This document shows positions 37,032 through 46,264 of a DNA stretch of 64,000 nucleotides, in pieces. Numbering within the stretch: the first letter of the stretch is position 1; the number at the start of each line of letters is the position of its first letter. The position numbers were made by a program, and so were the translations under genes. The stretch is from Streptomyces sp. DH12. Its GTDB lineage: Bacteria; Actinomycetota; Actinomycetes; Streptomycetales; Streptomycetaceae. The notes below the pieces were generated by a model. It was not told where the DNA came from. It worked only from the letters and a program-made list of their open reading frames with translations, and ran no database searches. The DNA lies in contig NZ_JAHWGT010000007.1 in assembly GCF_020873895.1 (NCBI RefSeq), forward strand, positions 124,001-188,000, in the 5' to 3' direction.

Positions 37032-38282
37032 ATGGCGATGATGCGGCTCCGGCGCGAGGACCCGCGTGTCGTCGGCTCGTTCCGGCTGCACCGGCGGCTC
37101 GGCGCGGGCGGCATGGGGGTCGTGTACCTCGGCTCGGACCGGCGCGGGCAGCGGGTCGCGCTGAAGGTGATCAGGCCGGACCTCGCCGAGGACCAGGAGT
37201 TCCGCTCGCGCTTCGCGCGCGAGGTGTCCGCCGCACGGCGGATCCGCGGCGGGTGCACCGCCCGGCTGGTCGCGGCCGACCTGGAGGCCGAGCGCCCCTG
37301 GTTCGCCACGCAGTACGTACCCGGCCCCTCCCTGCACGACAAGATCACCGAGGAGGGTCCGCTGACGGCGGCCGACGTCGCCGCGATCGGGGCCGCGCTC
37401 TCCGAGGGGCTCGTCGCGGTCCACGAGGCCGGCGTGGTGCACCGGGACCTGAAACCGTCGAACATCCTGCTCTCCCCCAAGGGCCCGCGGATCATCGACT
37501 TCGGCATCGCCTGGGCGACCGGCGCCTCCACCCTCACCCACGTCGGCACGGCGGTGGGCTCTCCCGGCTTCCTCGCGCCGGAGCAGGTACGGGGCGCCGC
37601 CGTCACCCCAGCGACCGACGTCTTCGCCCTCGGCGCGACCCTGGCGTACGCGGCGATGGGCGACTCGCCGTTCGGGCACGGCAGCTCCGAGGTGCTGCTG
37701 TACCGCGTGGTGCACGAGGAGCCCCACCTGCAGGGCGTACCCGACGCCCTCGCGCCGCTGGTGCGGGCCTGCCTCGCGAAGGAGCCCGAGGAGCGGCCCA
37801 GCACGCTCCAGCTCTCCCTGCGGCTGAAGGAGATCGCCGCGCGGGAGGCGCAGGGGCTCGGCATGGCGCCCCCGCCGCCTGACGGACGCCCCGCGGTGCC
37901 CCGGCCCGAACGGGCGGAACGCCTCGCACGGGCCGAGCGCACCACCGGTCCGCGCGGCGGCCGCCCGCAGCCGCGCGCCACGGAGCGGTACCCGGAGCGG
38001 CCCCCGCAGCGCACCCCCGCGCCGCGTGGCCAGGGCGGGCAGGCGTCGCGGACCGGGGGCTCCTCGCGCCCCCGGCGGAACACGTCACACCCGGGGCCGC
38101 GCACCGGCCCGCGCACGGGTCCCCGCAGGACGGGTCCGGGGACCGGCACGGGGACGGGAGCCTCGTCGGGGCTGCGCAGGCCGGCGAACCCGCGGCTGCT
38201 GCGGCAGCGCCTGTTCGTCTTCGTGGTCGTGACGCTGGTCGTGCTGCTGGGCATCGCCGGGGCGCAGGCCCTCCAGGGCTGA
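37032..38282 (+). CDS. membrane-anchored Ser/Thr protein kinase
   Basis: The 416-residue protein has a complete Hanks-type kinase domain (about 15-275): glycine loop GAGGMGVVY, Lys45 in VALKV, HRDLKPSN with catalytic Asp139, DFG Asp156 and FLAPEQ. It continues with about 110 residues rich in Pro, Arg, Gly and Thr, then a membrane helix (LFVFVVVTLVVLLGIAGAQ) that ends 4 residues before the C-terminus. There is no extracellular sensor such as PASTA repeats, so the signal must come from inside or from a partner. Start ATG at 37032; ATG 37038 or 37041 could also be used. Confidence 0.93.
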   Translation: MAMMRLRREDPRVVGSFRLHRRLGAGGMGVVYLGSDRRGQRVALKVIRPDLAEDQEFRSRFAREVSAARRIRGGCTARLVAADLEAERPWFATQYVPGPSLHDKITEEGPLTAADVAAIGAALSEGLVAVHEAGVVHRDLKPSNILLSPKGPRIIDFGIAWATGASTLTHVGTAVGSPGFLAPEQVRGAAVTPATDVFALGATLAYAAMGDSPFGHGSSEVLLYRVVHEEPHLQGVPDALAPLVRACLAKEPEERPSTLQLSLRLKEIAAREAQGLGMAPPPPDGRPAVPRPERAERLARAERTTGPRGGRPQPRATERYPERPPQRTPAPRGQGGQASRTGGSSRPRRNTSHPGPRTGPRTGPRRTGPGTGTGTGASSGLRRPANPRLLRQRLFVFVVVTLVVLLGIAGAQALQG

Positions 38283-38364
38283 GGCCGCTCCGGCGACCTG
38301 AGCCGGGCGCCCGCGCCCCGTGCGGGGCCGGGCGGTCGTCCGGCGGGCCGGGGCCGGTCCGGCG

Positions 38365-38480
38365 GTCAGGGCCGGTGGGGCACGGCTGGGGGTCAGGGCC
38401 GGTGGGGCACAGCTGCGGGTCAGGGCCGGTGGGGCACGGCTGCGGGTGGGTCAGGGCTGCGGGTGGCCGGGGGGTCAGGG
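38365..38480. repeat. 27-bp tandem repeat array at the 3' end of an RNA methyltransferase gene
   Basis: Three 27-bp units start at 38365, 38392 and 38419 with the core GTCAGGGCCGGTGGGGCAC, followed by two shorter, degenerate copies beginning GTCAGGGCT at 38450 and 38474. The TGA stop of the minus-strand gene (tca at 38475-38477) lies inside the last copy. Confidence 0.85.
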
Positions 38481-39293
38481 CTGGGGGCGGCCCGCCGTCA
38501 CGGCGTAGAACGCCACGGCCGCCGCCGCGCCGACGTTGAGCGAGTCGACGCCGTGCGCCATCGGGATGCGGACCCGCTCGTGCGCCGCCCGCATCGCCCG
38601 CTCCGTCAGGCCGTCGCCCTCGGCGCCCAGCATGAGCGCCACCCGGTCCAGCCGGTGCGGTGCCGCCTCGTCGATCGGGGTTGCGCCCTCGCCGGGCGTC
38701 AGCGCCAGCAGCCGGAACCCGGCCTCGCGCACCGCCTCCAGGCCGTGCGGCCAGGTGCCGAGCCGGGCGTACGGGACGGAGAAGACCGCGCCCATCGAGA
38801 CCTTCACCGAACGCCGGTACAGCGGGTCGGCGCAGTCCGGGGAGAGCAGGACGGCGTCCATGCCGAGTGCGGCGGCGCTGCGGAAGATGGCACCGATGTT
38901 GGTGTGGTCGTTGACCGACTCCATGACGACCACGCGCCGGGCCGCCGCCAGCAGCTGCGGCGCCTCCGGCAGCGGTTCGCGCCGCATGGACGCCAGCGCG
39001 CCCCGGTGCACGTGGTAGCCGGTCACCCGCTCGGCGAGCTCGGGGTCGACGACGTAGACCGGGGCGGGGTCCTCGTCGATGACGTCCCGCATGGCGTCGA
39101 CCCACTTCGCCGACAGGAGCATCGAGCGCATCGCGTAGCCGGCCTGCCGCGCCCGGCGGATGACCTTCTCGCCCTCGGCGATGAACAGGCCCTCCGCCGG
39201 TTCACGGCGGCGGCGCAGCTCGACGTCGGTGAGGCCCGTGTAGTCGTGCAGGCGCGGGTCGCCCGGGTCGTCGATGGTGATGATCTCTGCCAC
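38475..39293 (-). CDS. SpoU/TrmH family RNA 2'-O-methyltransferase
   Basis: The 272-residue protein has the three motifs of the SPOUT fold: NDHTNIGAIFRSAAALG, MLGAEGDGL and VDSLNVGAAAAVAFY, preceded by a substrate-binding domain (about 1-105) with GLFIAEGEKVI. The target is a ribose in rRNA or tRNA; which one cannot be read from sequence. GTG start at 39293. The stop codon lies inside the last unit of a tandem repeat. Confidence 0.92.
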   Translation of the reverse strand: MAEIITIDDPGDPRLHDYTGLTDVELRRRREPAEGLFIAEGEKVIRRARQAGYAMRSMLLSAKWVDAMRDVIDEDPAPVYVVDPELAERVTGYHVHRGALASMRREPLPEAPQLLAAARRVVVMESVNDHTNIGAIFRSAAALGMDAVLLSPDCADPLYRRSVKVSMGAVFSVPYARLGTWPHGLEAVREAGFRLLALTPGEGATPIDEAAPHRLDRVALMLGAEGDGLTERAMRAAHERVRIPMAHGVDSLNVGAAAAVAFYAVTAGRPQP

Positions 39294-39432
39294 GGTGCTG
39301 CCTCGCCGGTGGGGGTGCCCGGGGGCGCCGTGCGGCGGCGCCCAGGGCGGGACTGGGGGTGGGGGTCGAAGCCCGGACGGCGGCCCGGGTGGGCCGGCGG
39401 CGGGCCCGGAGAGGGGCCGTGGGCCCGGGGGT

Positions 39433-40665
39433 CTAACGCGCGGGCTTGTCCGGGCCCTCGTGGACCACGTCGCCGATGACGATCACGGCGGGCGGACGGA
39501 CGTCCTCGGCCCGTACCGTCTCGGCGACGGTGGCGAGCGTGGCGTCCACGCGGCGCTGCGCGGCGGTCGTGCCCTCCTGGACCAGGGCGAGCGGGGTGGC
39601 CGGGTCCTTGCCGTGGGCGACGAGCGCCTCGGCGATACGGCCGATCTTGTCGACGCCCATGAGGATGACGAGGGTGCCGCGCAGCTGCGCCAGGGCCGCC
39701 CAGTCGACGAGGGAACGCGGGTCGTCGGGGGCGACGTGCCCGCTGACGACGGTGAACTCGTGGGCGACGCCCCGGTGCGTGACGGGGATGCCGGCGGCGC
39801 CGGGGACGGAGATCGAGCTGGAGATGCCGGGGACGACCGTGCAGGGGATGCCCGCCTCGGCGAGCGCCTGGGCCTCCTCCATGCCCCGGCCGAAGACGAA
39901 CGGGTCACCGCCCTTGAGGCGGACCACCGACCTGCCCCGCTTCGCGTGCTCGATCAGCGCGTTGTTGATGGCCTCCTGGGCCATGAACCGGCCGTACGGG
40001 ATCTTCGCCGCGTCGATCACCTCGACGTGCGGCGGCAGTTCGTCCAGCAGGTCGCGCGGGCCCAACCGGTCGGCGATCACCACGTCGGCCTCCGCGAGGA
40101 GCCGGCGGCCGCGCAGGGTGATCAGGTCCGGGTCGCCGGGCCCTCCGCCGACCAGCGCCACGAACGGCTCCCGGGAGCGGTGCTGGGGGGCGGCGAGGGT
40201 GCCGTCGCGCAGCCCCTCCACGACGGCGTCGCGCACGGCGGCGGAGCGCCGCGGGTCGTTGCCGGTGAGGACCGCCACGGTGACGCCCTCGACCCTGCCC
40301 GTCGCGGGGGTCCAGGCGGTCGCCGCCTCGGCGTCGTCGGCCCGTACGCACCAGGTCTTCGTCCGCTCCGCCTCGGCGGAGGCGCGGGCGTTGGCCTCGG
40401 CGTCGGTCGTGGCGACGAGCGCGTACCAGGCGTCGGCGATGTCGCCGTCCTCGTACCGGCGGCGCTCCCAGCGGATCTCGCCCGCCTCGGCCATGGCCTC
40501 CACGGACGCGGTGGCGGAGGGCGAGACGAGCGTGACGTCGGCGCCCGCGGCGACGAGGGCCGGCAGGCGGCGCTGGGCGACCTGGCCGCCGCCGATGACG
40601 ACGACCCGGCGCCCGGAGAGGCGGAGTCCGACGGGGTAGGCGGGCTGCTCGGCGTGCTCGACCAT
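39433..40665 (-). CDS. cobA: uroporphyrinogen-III C-methyltransferase with N-terminal precorrin-2 dehydrogenase domain
   Basis: This 410-residue CysG-like fusion methylates uroporphyrinogen III to precorrin-2, the branch point of siroheme and vitamin B12. Residues 1-150 form a Rossmann domain (RRVVVIGGGQVAQRRL), like the dehydrogenase/ferrochelatase part of CysG. Residues 165-410 are the methyltransferase, with VGGGPGDPDLITLRG, RLKGGDPFVFGRG and VVPGISSSI. The ATG at 40665 has GGAG about 11 nt upstream. It lies downstream of cobT, separated by a terminator. Confidence 0.93.
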   Translation of the reverse strand: MVEHAEQPAYPVGLRLSGRRVVVIGGGQVAQRRLPALVAAGADVTLVSPSATASVEAMAEAGEIRWERRRYEDGDIADAWYALVATTDAEANARASAEAERTKTWCVRADDAEAATAWTPATGRVEGVTVAVLTGNDPRRSAAVRDAVVEGLRDGTLAAPQHRSREPFVALVGGGPGDPDLITLRGRRLLAEADVVIADRLGPRDLLDELPPHVEVIDAAKIPYGRFMAQEAINNALIEHAKRGRSVVRLKGGDPFVFGRGMEEAQALAEAGIPCTVVPGISSSISVPGAAGIPVTHRGVAHEFTVVSGHVAPDDPRSLVDWAALAQLRGTLVILMGVDKIGRIAEALVAHGKDPATPLALVQEGTTAAQRRVDATLATVAETVRAEDVRPPAVIVIGDVVHEGPDKPAR

Positions 40666-40812
40666 GGCGGTGTGGTCTCCTCGGCGGATGGTGCGGGTGC
40701 GGGGGCCACTGCGACGGTGAAGTGGCTGGTGGGGCGGGGGGCGTGCGCTGGCGACCACGATACGGGGCGGGGCCCCGGGCGCCGCGGGCCCGGGCGCGTT
40801 GCGATCGTCACG

Positions 40813-40850
40813 CCGCGGCCGGCCCGTCGGGTGGACGGGTCCGGCCGCGG
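40813..40850 (-). terminator. terminator of the cobT transcript
   Basis: A 16-bp GC stem (CCGCGGCCGG...) with one bulged base and a 5-nt loop lies 37 nt after the cobT stop, before cobA. It implies that cobA has its own promoter or relies on read-through. Confidence 0.75.
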
Positions 40851-40886
40851 GGCGCGGACGGCGGGCGCGCGGGGGCGGCGCCCGGG

Positions 40887-43800
40887 TCACTTCTCGCTGA
40901 CGCCCGCCGAGTCGAAGGTGGCGACCTCGTGCATGGCGCGGGCCGCGCTCTGCACCAGCGGGAGGGCGAGCAGGGCGCCGGTGCCCTCGCCGAGGCGGAG
41001 GTCCAGGTCCACCAGGGGGCGCAGGCCCAGCTTGTTGAGGGCCGCCATGTGGCCGGGCTCGGCGCTGCGGTGGCCGGCGATGCAGGCGGCGAGCGACTCG
41101 GGCGCGACCGCCCGGGCGACGAGGGCCGCCGCGCCCGCGCTGACGCCGTCGAGGATGACGGGCGTCCGCAGCGAGGCGCCGCCGAGGATGAAGCCGACCA
41201 TGGCGGCGTGCTCCAGGCCGCCGACCGCCCCGAGGACGCCGATCGGGTCGGCCGGGTCGGGCTGGTGCAGCGCGAGGGCGCGGCGTACGACGTCGACCTT
41301 GCGGGCGTGCATCTCGTCGTTGATGCCGGTGCCGCGGCCGGTGACCTCGGCCGGGTCCGCGCCCGTGTAGACGGAGATGAGGGCGGCGGACGCGGTGGTG
41401 TTGGCGATGCCCATCTCCCCGGTGAGGATCGCCTTGTTGCCGGCGGCGACCAGGTCGCGGGCGGTCTCGATGCCGACCTCCAGGGCGGCGAGCACCTCCT
41501 CGCGGGTGAGGGCGGGTCCGGCGGTGAAGTCGGCCGTGCCGGCGCGGACCTTGCGGGGCAGCAGGCCCGGGGTGGCGGGCAGGTCGGCGGCGACGCCGAC
41601 GTCGACGACGCACACCTCAGCGCCGACCTGGGTGGCGAAGGCGTTGCACACGGCGCCGCCGCCGAGGAAGTTGGCGACCATCTGGGCCGTCACCTCCTGC
41701 GGCCAGGCGGTGACGCCCTGGGCGTGCACCCCGTGGTCGCCCGCGAAGATCGCCACGGCGGCGGGCTCCGGGATGGGCGGCGGGCAGGTCCGGGACAGGC
41801 CGCACAGCTGCGCGGAGATGATCTCCAGCATGCCGAGCGCGCCGGCCGGCTTGGTCATGCGCTTCTGCCGCTCCCACGCCTCGCCGAGCGCCTTGGCGTC
41901 CAGCGGGCGGACGGTGGCGATCGTCTCCTGGAGCAGGTCGTGCGGCTGCTCGCCCGGCAGGGCACGGCGGCCGTACGTCTCCTCGTGGACGACCCAGGAC
42001 AGCGGGCGGCGCTTGGCCCAGCCCGCCTGCATCAGCTCGGGCTCCTCGGGGAACTCGTCGACGTACCCCACGCACAGGTAGGCGACGACCTCCAGGTGTT
42101 CGGGGAGGCCGAGCGCGCGGACCATCTCCCGCTCGTCGAAGAAGCTGACCCAGCCGACGCCCAGGCCCTCGGCGCGGGCGGCGAGCCAGAGGTTCTCCAC
42201 GGCGAGCGCGGAGGAGTACGGCGCCATCTGCGGCTGGGTGTGCCGGCCCAGGGTGTGGCGGCCGCCGCGGGTGGGGTCGGCGGTGACGACGATGTTGACC
42301 GGGGTGTCGAGGATGGCCTCGATCTTCAGTTCCTTGAACTGCTTGGCCCGGCCCTTGGGCAGCGACTCGGCGTACGCCTCGCGCTGGCGCTCGGCGAGTT
42401 CGTGCATCGTGCGGCGCGTCTCGGCCGAGCGGATGACGACGAAGTCCCAGGGCTGCGAGTGGCCCACCGACGGGGCGGTGTGGGCCGCCTCCAGGACGCG
42501 GAGCAGCACCTCGTGCGGGATCGGGTCGCTGCGGAAGCCGTTGCGGATGTCGCGGCGCTCCCGCATGACGCGGAGGATCGCCTCGCGCTCGTCGTCGGCG
42601 TAGCCGGGGGCCGGCGGGCCGACGGGCAGCGCCGCCTCGGACGCCTCCTGCCCGGACGCCTCCTGCCCGGACGCCTCCTGTACGGGCGTCCCCGGCTCGG
42701 GCGCCTGGTGCTCGGGCGCGACCTGCTCCGGTGCCTCCTGCCCGGCGGGGGCCGGGTCCTCCGCGGGCGTCCGCTCCTCGGCGGCCGGCTCCTCGGCGGC
42801 CGGCGCTTCGGCAGCCGGCGCTTCGGCAGCCGGCGCTTCGGCGGGCTCGTGCGCGGCGGCCGGCTCCTCGGCGGCCTCCTGCGCGGGCTCCTCGGCGGTG
42901 GCCGGGGGTTGCTCGGCGGGCTCGACGTCCGTGCGGGGCTCTGCCGGGGCGGACGCCTCCGCCTCGGGCTCCACGGGCTCCACCGGTGCGACCGCCTGCG
43001 CGGCGGGAGCCTCCGGGGCCTCGGGCGCCACCGGTACGGGCTCGACCGTCTGCGGGGCCGACGCGTCCCGCGCGGGCGGGGCGGCCGCCTCCGGGGCGGG
43101 GGCGGCCGGTACGGCGGCTTCCGGCGCGATCTGCTCGGGCGCCGGGGCCACCGGTTCCTGCGCCGACGCCTCGGGCGCGGGCGGCTGCTCCGGCTGCTCC
43201 GGCTGCTCCGGCTGCGGGGCCGGTACCGGCTCCACGGCGGCCTGCGGCTCCTCGGGCGCGGGCGCCGGGGCCTCCGGCACGACGGCATCCGCGGGCTCGC
43301 CGGGCTCCGGCGCGACGGCATCCGCGGGCTCGCCGGGCTCCGGCGCGACGGCCTCCGCGGGGACGGTGGGCTGCGCCGGCTGCTCCTCGGGCGCCGCCGG
43401 AGCCGCCTTGGCGGGACCGACCTGGACGGGAACGGCCTGGACGGGGGCGGCCTCCACCGGCGCCGCCTGCTCGGGCTCCGGGGCGGCAACGGCCTCGGGA
43501 GCCGCGGGGGCTTCCTGCGGGGCGGCGGCCGCCACGGGCACCGGGGCTGCGACGACCGGCTGCTCGGGGTGCGCGGGGGCCTGCGGGGCCTCGGCGTGCG
43601 TCGGGGCCTCGTGCCGCACCGGGGCCTCGGCGGCCTGCGGTTCGGGGGCGGCCTGCTGCTCCGGCGCCGCCCCGTCACGCGGCGCGGGGACCGTCGCCAC
43701 GAGGTGCGGGGCGGGCGGCTCCTCGGCCTGCGGGGCGGGCGCGGCCTGCTCGGCGGCCGGCTCTCCGAGTACGACCGGCTCCCCCGGCACGGCCGGCTCG

Positions 43801-44651
43801 GGGTCGACCGGGGCCGTCGGGGCGGAGTGCGGGAGCACCGGCTGCTCGGGAACGACCGTTTCTGCTGGGGCGGGAAGCGGCTCGTGAGCCTGCTGTGACG
43901 CGTGTGGCTCGGGTGCCTGCTGCGGCTCCGGAGCGGCCCCCTGCGGCTGCTGCGGCCACGCCTCGGCGCCCTGCGGCGGGGCGTCGGCGTGCTGCGGCGG
44001 GGCGTCGGCGTGCTGCGGGACGTCGACCGGCTGCGCCGCCGGGGCGGCCGGGGCCGTCCGGGGCGCGTCCGGGTGCTCCAGGCCGCCGGCGGGCGCGCTG
44101 ACGGACGGGGCCTGGACCGGCGCGGGCGCCACGTGGGCGGGGCCCCGGTCGGCGAGCGAGCGCACGACACCGGCCGTGCCGTCCGGGGTCGGCGGGCCCA
44201 TGTGGAGCGGGCGCCGGGGCTGCTGGCCCGGGGGCTGCGGGCTGTGGTGCTGGGGCTGCCGGCCCTGGGCGGTGGCCGGCGCGGGGATCCGTACGGCGCC
44301 GAGGTCGACGGAGCCGGAGTCCCGGCCGCCCGCCTCGTGGGCGCCGGTCTCGTGCGGCTCGTACGCGGGGGCCGGGGCCTCCTGCGCGAGCGGCTGGTAC
44401 CCGAGGTGCTCGGCCGGCGCGGGCGCCGGGGCGGCCGTCGGCACGGTCACGGGAGGGGCGGGGACGACACCGGGCTGCGGCTCGGTCCAGGCGCCCTGGG
44501 CACCCGGCATCAGCAGCAGGTCGTCGTCTTCCGGTGTGTGCTCGGAGGGGTCGAGGAAGGTGTACGCACCCGGAGCGGGCATGCCCGGCTGTTCCACCAT
44601 GCCTGCGTTCTCCGGCAGTCCCTCGCCCGGGACCTGGCCGGTGTCAGTCAT
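40887..44651 (-). CDS. cobT: BluB-CobT fusion with long Pro/Ala/Glu-rich N-terminus
   Basis: The 1254-residue protein has three parts. Residues 1 to about 680 are low-complexity Pro, Ala, Glu and Gln with short tandem units (AAEAP/AAEEP, GEPADAV, GQEAS). Residues about 683-890 form a BluB/nitroreductase domain (RRDIRNGFRSDPIP, APSVGHSQPWDFVV), which makes 5,6-dimethylbenzimidazole from FMN. Residues about 900-1254 form CobT (FAGDHGVHAQGV, GEMGIANTT, GRGTGINDE), which attaches ribose phosphate to that base for the lower ligand of vitamin B12. The ATG at 44651 has GAGGGG upstream and overlaps a possible 6-codon leader frame. A fusion of consecutive steps is known in actinobacteria; the long spacer is unusual. 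Confidence 0.92.
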   Translation of the reverse strand: MTDTGQVPGEGLPENAGMVEQPGMPAPGAYTFLDPSEHTPEDDDLLLMPGAQGAWTEPQPGVVPAPPVTVPTAAPAPAPAEHLGYQPLAQEAPAPAYEPHETGAHEAGGRDSGSVDLGAVRIPAPATAQGRQPQHHSPQPPGQQPRRPLHMGPPTPDGTAGVVRSLADRGPAHVAPAPVQAPSVSAPAGGLEHPDAPRTAPAAPAAQPVDVPQHADAPPQHADAPPQGAEAWPQQPQGAAPEPQQAPEPHASQQAHEPLPAPAETVVPEQPVLPHSAPTAPVDPEPAVPGEPVVLGEPAAEQAAPAPQAEEPPAPHLVATVPAPRDGAAPEQQAAPEPQAAEAPVRHEAPTHAEAPQAPAHPEQPVVAAPVPVAAAAPQEAPAAPEAVAAPEPEQAAPVEAAPVQAVPVQVGPAKAAPAAPEEQPAQPTVPAEAVAPEPGEPADAVAPEPGEPADAVVPEAPAPAPEEPQAAVEPVPAPQPEQPEQPEQPPAPEASAQEPVAPAPEQIAPEAAVPAAPAPEAAAPPARDASAPQTVEPVPVAPEAPEAPAAQAVAPVEPVEPEAEASAPAEPRTDVEPAEQPPATAEEPAQEAAEEPAAAHEPAEAPAAEAPAAEAPAAEEPAAEERTPAEDPAPAGQEAPEQVAPEHQAPEPGTPVQEASGQEASGQEASEAALPVGPPAPGYADDEREAILRVMRERRDIRNGFRSDPIPHEVLLRVLEAAHTAPSVGHSQPWDFVVIRSAETRRTMHELAERQREAYAESLPKGRAKQFKELKIEAILDTPVNIVVTADPTRGGRHTLGRHTQPQMAPYSSALAVENLWLAARAEGLGVGWVSFFDEREMVRALGLPEHLEVVAYLCVGYVDEFPEEPELMQAGWAKRRPLSWVVHEETYGRRALPGEQPHDLLQETIATVRPLDAKALGEAWERQKRMTKPAGALGMLEIISAQLCGLSRTCPPPIPEPAAVAIFAGDHGVHAQGVTAWPQEVTAQMVANFLGGGAVCNAFATQVGAEVCVVDVGVAADLPATPGLLPRKVRAGTADFTAGPALTREEVLAALEVGIETARDLVAAGNKAILTGEMGIANTTASAALISVYTGADPAEVTGRGTGINDEMHARKVDVVRRALALHQPDPADPIGVLGAVGGLEHAAMVGFILGGASLRTPVILDGVSAGAAALVARAVAPESLAACIAGHRSAEPGHMAALNKLGLRPLVDLDLRLGEGTGALLALPLVQSAARAMHEVATFDSAGVSEK

Positions 44652-44668
44652 GCGTACCCCTCGCCCAT
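44648..44668 (-). CDS. possible 6-codon upstream minicistron coupled to cobT
   Basis: ATG 44668 reads MGEGYA and stops with a TGA that overlaps the cobT ATG by 4 nt. AGGAG (44680-44676) lies 7 nt upstream of this ATG, a better spacing than any site for cobT itself. Ribosomes may therefore load here and reinitiate at cobT. Seen only as sequence; no experimental basis. Confidence 0.4.
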   Translation of the reverse strand: MGEGYA

Positions 44669-44976
44669 CGCTTTGCTCCTTCAGACTTCCGCCCGCCGTG
44701 AAGAACGAGCGTGCGCGCCGCGCGGCACGAACGGCGTGCGGACACACAGCATTCTCGCCGCCTTCGGGCCCCGTGGCAGAGGCTTCCGCCACGGTCGGCT
44801 GTGGACTGCGCCACGTCGCGCGTCCCCCTCCCACGTCCCACCGTCCGCGGCCCCGCCGGGGAGCCCGCGTCCCCGGGTGTCGTCCGGGTGCCGTCCGGCG
44901 GTGACCGGAGGGCCGCCGGACGTCCGGCTGCGGTGGAACGGTCGGCCAGCCTACCTGGCCTTCCGTAGCGGGGAGA
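44669..44976. other. spacer upstream of cobT
   Basis: This 308-nt gap between cobL and cobT holds the ribosome site of the minicistron, but no gene. I looked on both strands for a cobalamin riboswitch (the CACTGTGA-like and B12-box cores) and did not see one. Confidence 0.5.
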
Positions 44977-46179
44977 TCACGGGGCGGGTCTGCGGCCGGC
45001 GACGAGGAAGGCCGTGGACCTGGCGCGTTCCGCCCAGGTGGCGGGGTCGAGGTCGACGGACTGGAGCAGGACGCACTCGACGGCGTACCCGCCGGCGGCC
45101 AGGGCCGCAGCGGCGGCCTCGGCGGCGTCGCGGGTGCCGGCGTGCGTGACGATGCGCTCCGGGCGGCGGTCGGCGCAGGCGGCGACGACGTCCGCTCCCC
45201 CGCCGCCGACGCGGACGACGTCCGGCTCCGGCAGGCGCTCCAGTACATAGGGGGCGCGGCCGGCGACGACCTGGAGCTGGACGCCGGAGCGGCGGGCGGC
45301 GGCCTCCGCCCGGGCACAGGCGGCCGGGTCGGCGTCGACGGCGATGACGGCGGCGCCGAACCTGGCGGCCTCGGCGGCGAACGCGCCGGATCCGGTGCCG
45401 ATGTCCCACACGAGGTCGCCGACGCGCGGGCCGAGCCGGGCGAGCTGGGCGGCGCGCAGTTCGGGGGTGCGGCCGGCGGTGGGGGCGGTGTCGTCCTCGT
45501 ACTCCTGCGGGGGCAGGCCCCAGCCGCGGACCGGGCCCGGGTCGGGACCCATGAGCCAGCCGCCGCCGGTGGGGGCGGAGCCGCCGATGGAGATGACGAC
45601 GTTCGGGTCGCGCCAGGTGTGGTCGGCCGCCTTGTCGGAGGTGAGGACGGTGACCTGTTCGCGTTCGGTGCCGAGGGCCTCGCAGATGACGAAGGTCCGG
45701 TGCACCCCTTCGAGGAGCAGGGCGAGTTCGGCGGGGCCGGCGCCCGGGGAGGTCAGGACGGCGACCTTGGGGTGGGCGCGGCAGACGTTGACGGCGCGGC
45801 GCAGCGTCCGGGTGTGGGCGACGACGACGCGGGCGTCGTCCCAGGGCATGCCGGCGCGGGCGAACGCGGCGGCGACCGAGGAGACGGCGGGCACGACCTC
45901 GACCTCCAGGCCGTGCTCGGGGGCGCGCAGGGTGCGTACGACGCCGAAGAAGCCGGGATCGCCGTCGGCGAGGACGACGGCGGTGCCGCGGTGGCCGGCG
46001 ATGCGGCGGGCGGCGAGGTCGACGCTGCCGAGGCGGATGCGCTCGGCCCGGGCGGGGACCTCGGGGAGCGCGAGGTGGTGGGCGGCGCCGGCGACGAGGG
46101 TGGCGGCCGAGAGGGCGCCCCGCGCGGCCTCGGTGAGGGGCGAGCCGTCCCATCCGATCACCGTGACCCGGTCGGCCAT
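44977..46179 (-). CDS. cobL: precorrin-6Y C5,15-methyltransferase (decarboxylating), CbiET-type
   Basis: The 400-residue protein joins CbiE and CbiT: an N-terminal tetrapyrrole methylase (VTVIGWDGSPL, LADGDPGFFGV) and a C-terminal SAM methyltransferase with VWDIGTGSGAFAAEAARFG. Together they methylate C5 and C15 of the corrin ring and remove a carboxyl group. It is upstream of cobT on the same strand, with a 325-nt gap; its ATG at 46179 is preceded by GGAGACAGACG. Confidence 0.95.
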   Translation of the reverse strand: MADRVTVIGWDGSPLTEAARGALSAATLVAGAAHHLALPEVPARAERIRLGSVDLAARRIAGHRGTAVVLADGDPGFFGVVRTLRAPEHGLEVEVVPAVSSVAAAFARAGMPWDDARVVVAHTRTLRRAVNVCRAHPKVAVLTSPGAGPAELALLLEGVHRTFVICEALGTEREQVTVLTSDKAADHTWRDPNVVISIGGSAPTGGGWLMGPDPGPVRGWGLPPQEYEDDTAPTAGRTPELRAAQLARLGPRVGDLVWDIGTGSGAFAAEAARFGAAVIAVDADPAACARAEAAARRSGVQLQVVAGRAPYVLERLPEPDVVRVGGGGADVVAACADRRPERIVTHAGTRDAAEAAAAALAAGGYAVECVLLQSVDLDPATWAERARSTAFLVAGRRPAP

Positions 46180-46264
46180 CTTCGTCTGTCTCCTGGGGTG
46201 TCGATGCAGGCAGGGGCCGGGGCGAGCGTACCGGTTCGCGGGGCGCGGCAGGGGGCCGGCGCGG

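Noticed and set aside
40722-43898. Long + strand frame of Gly/Arg/Leu repeats opposite cobT
   Set aside because: It mirrors the Pro/Ala/Glu repeats of cobT in antisense; the cobT frame continues into intact BluB and CobT domains.
44669-44976. Cobalamin riboswitch upstream of cobT
   Set aside because: No B12-box or CACTGTGA-like core was visible on the transcribed strand.
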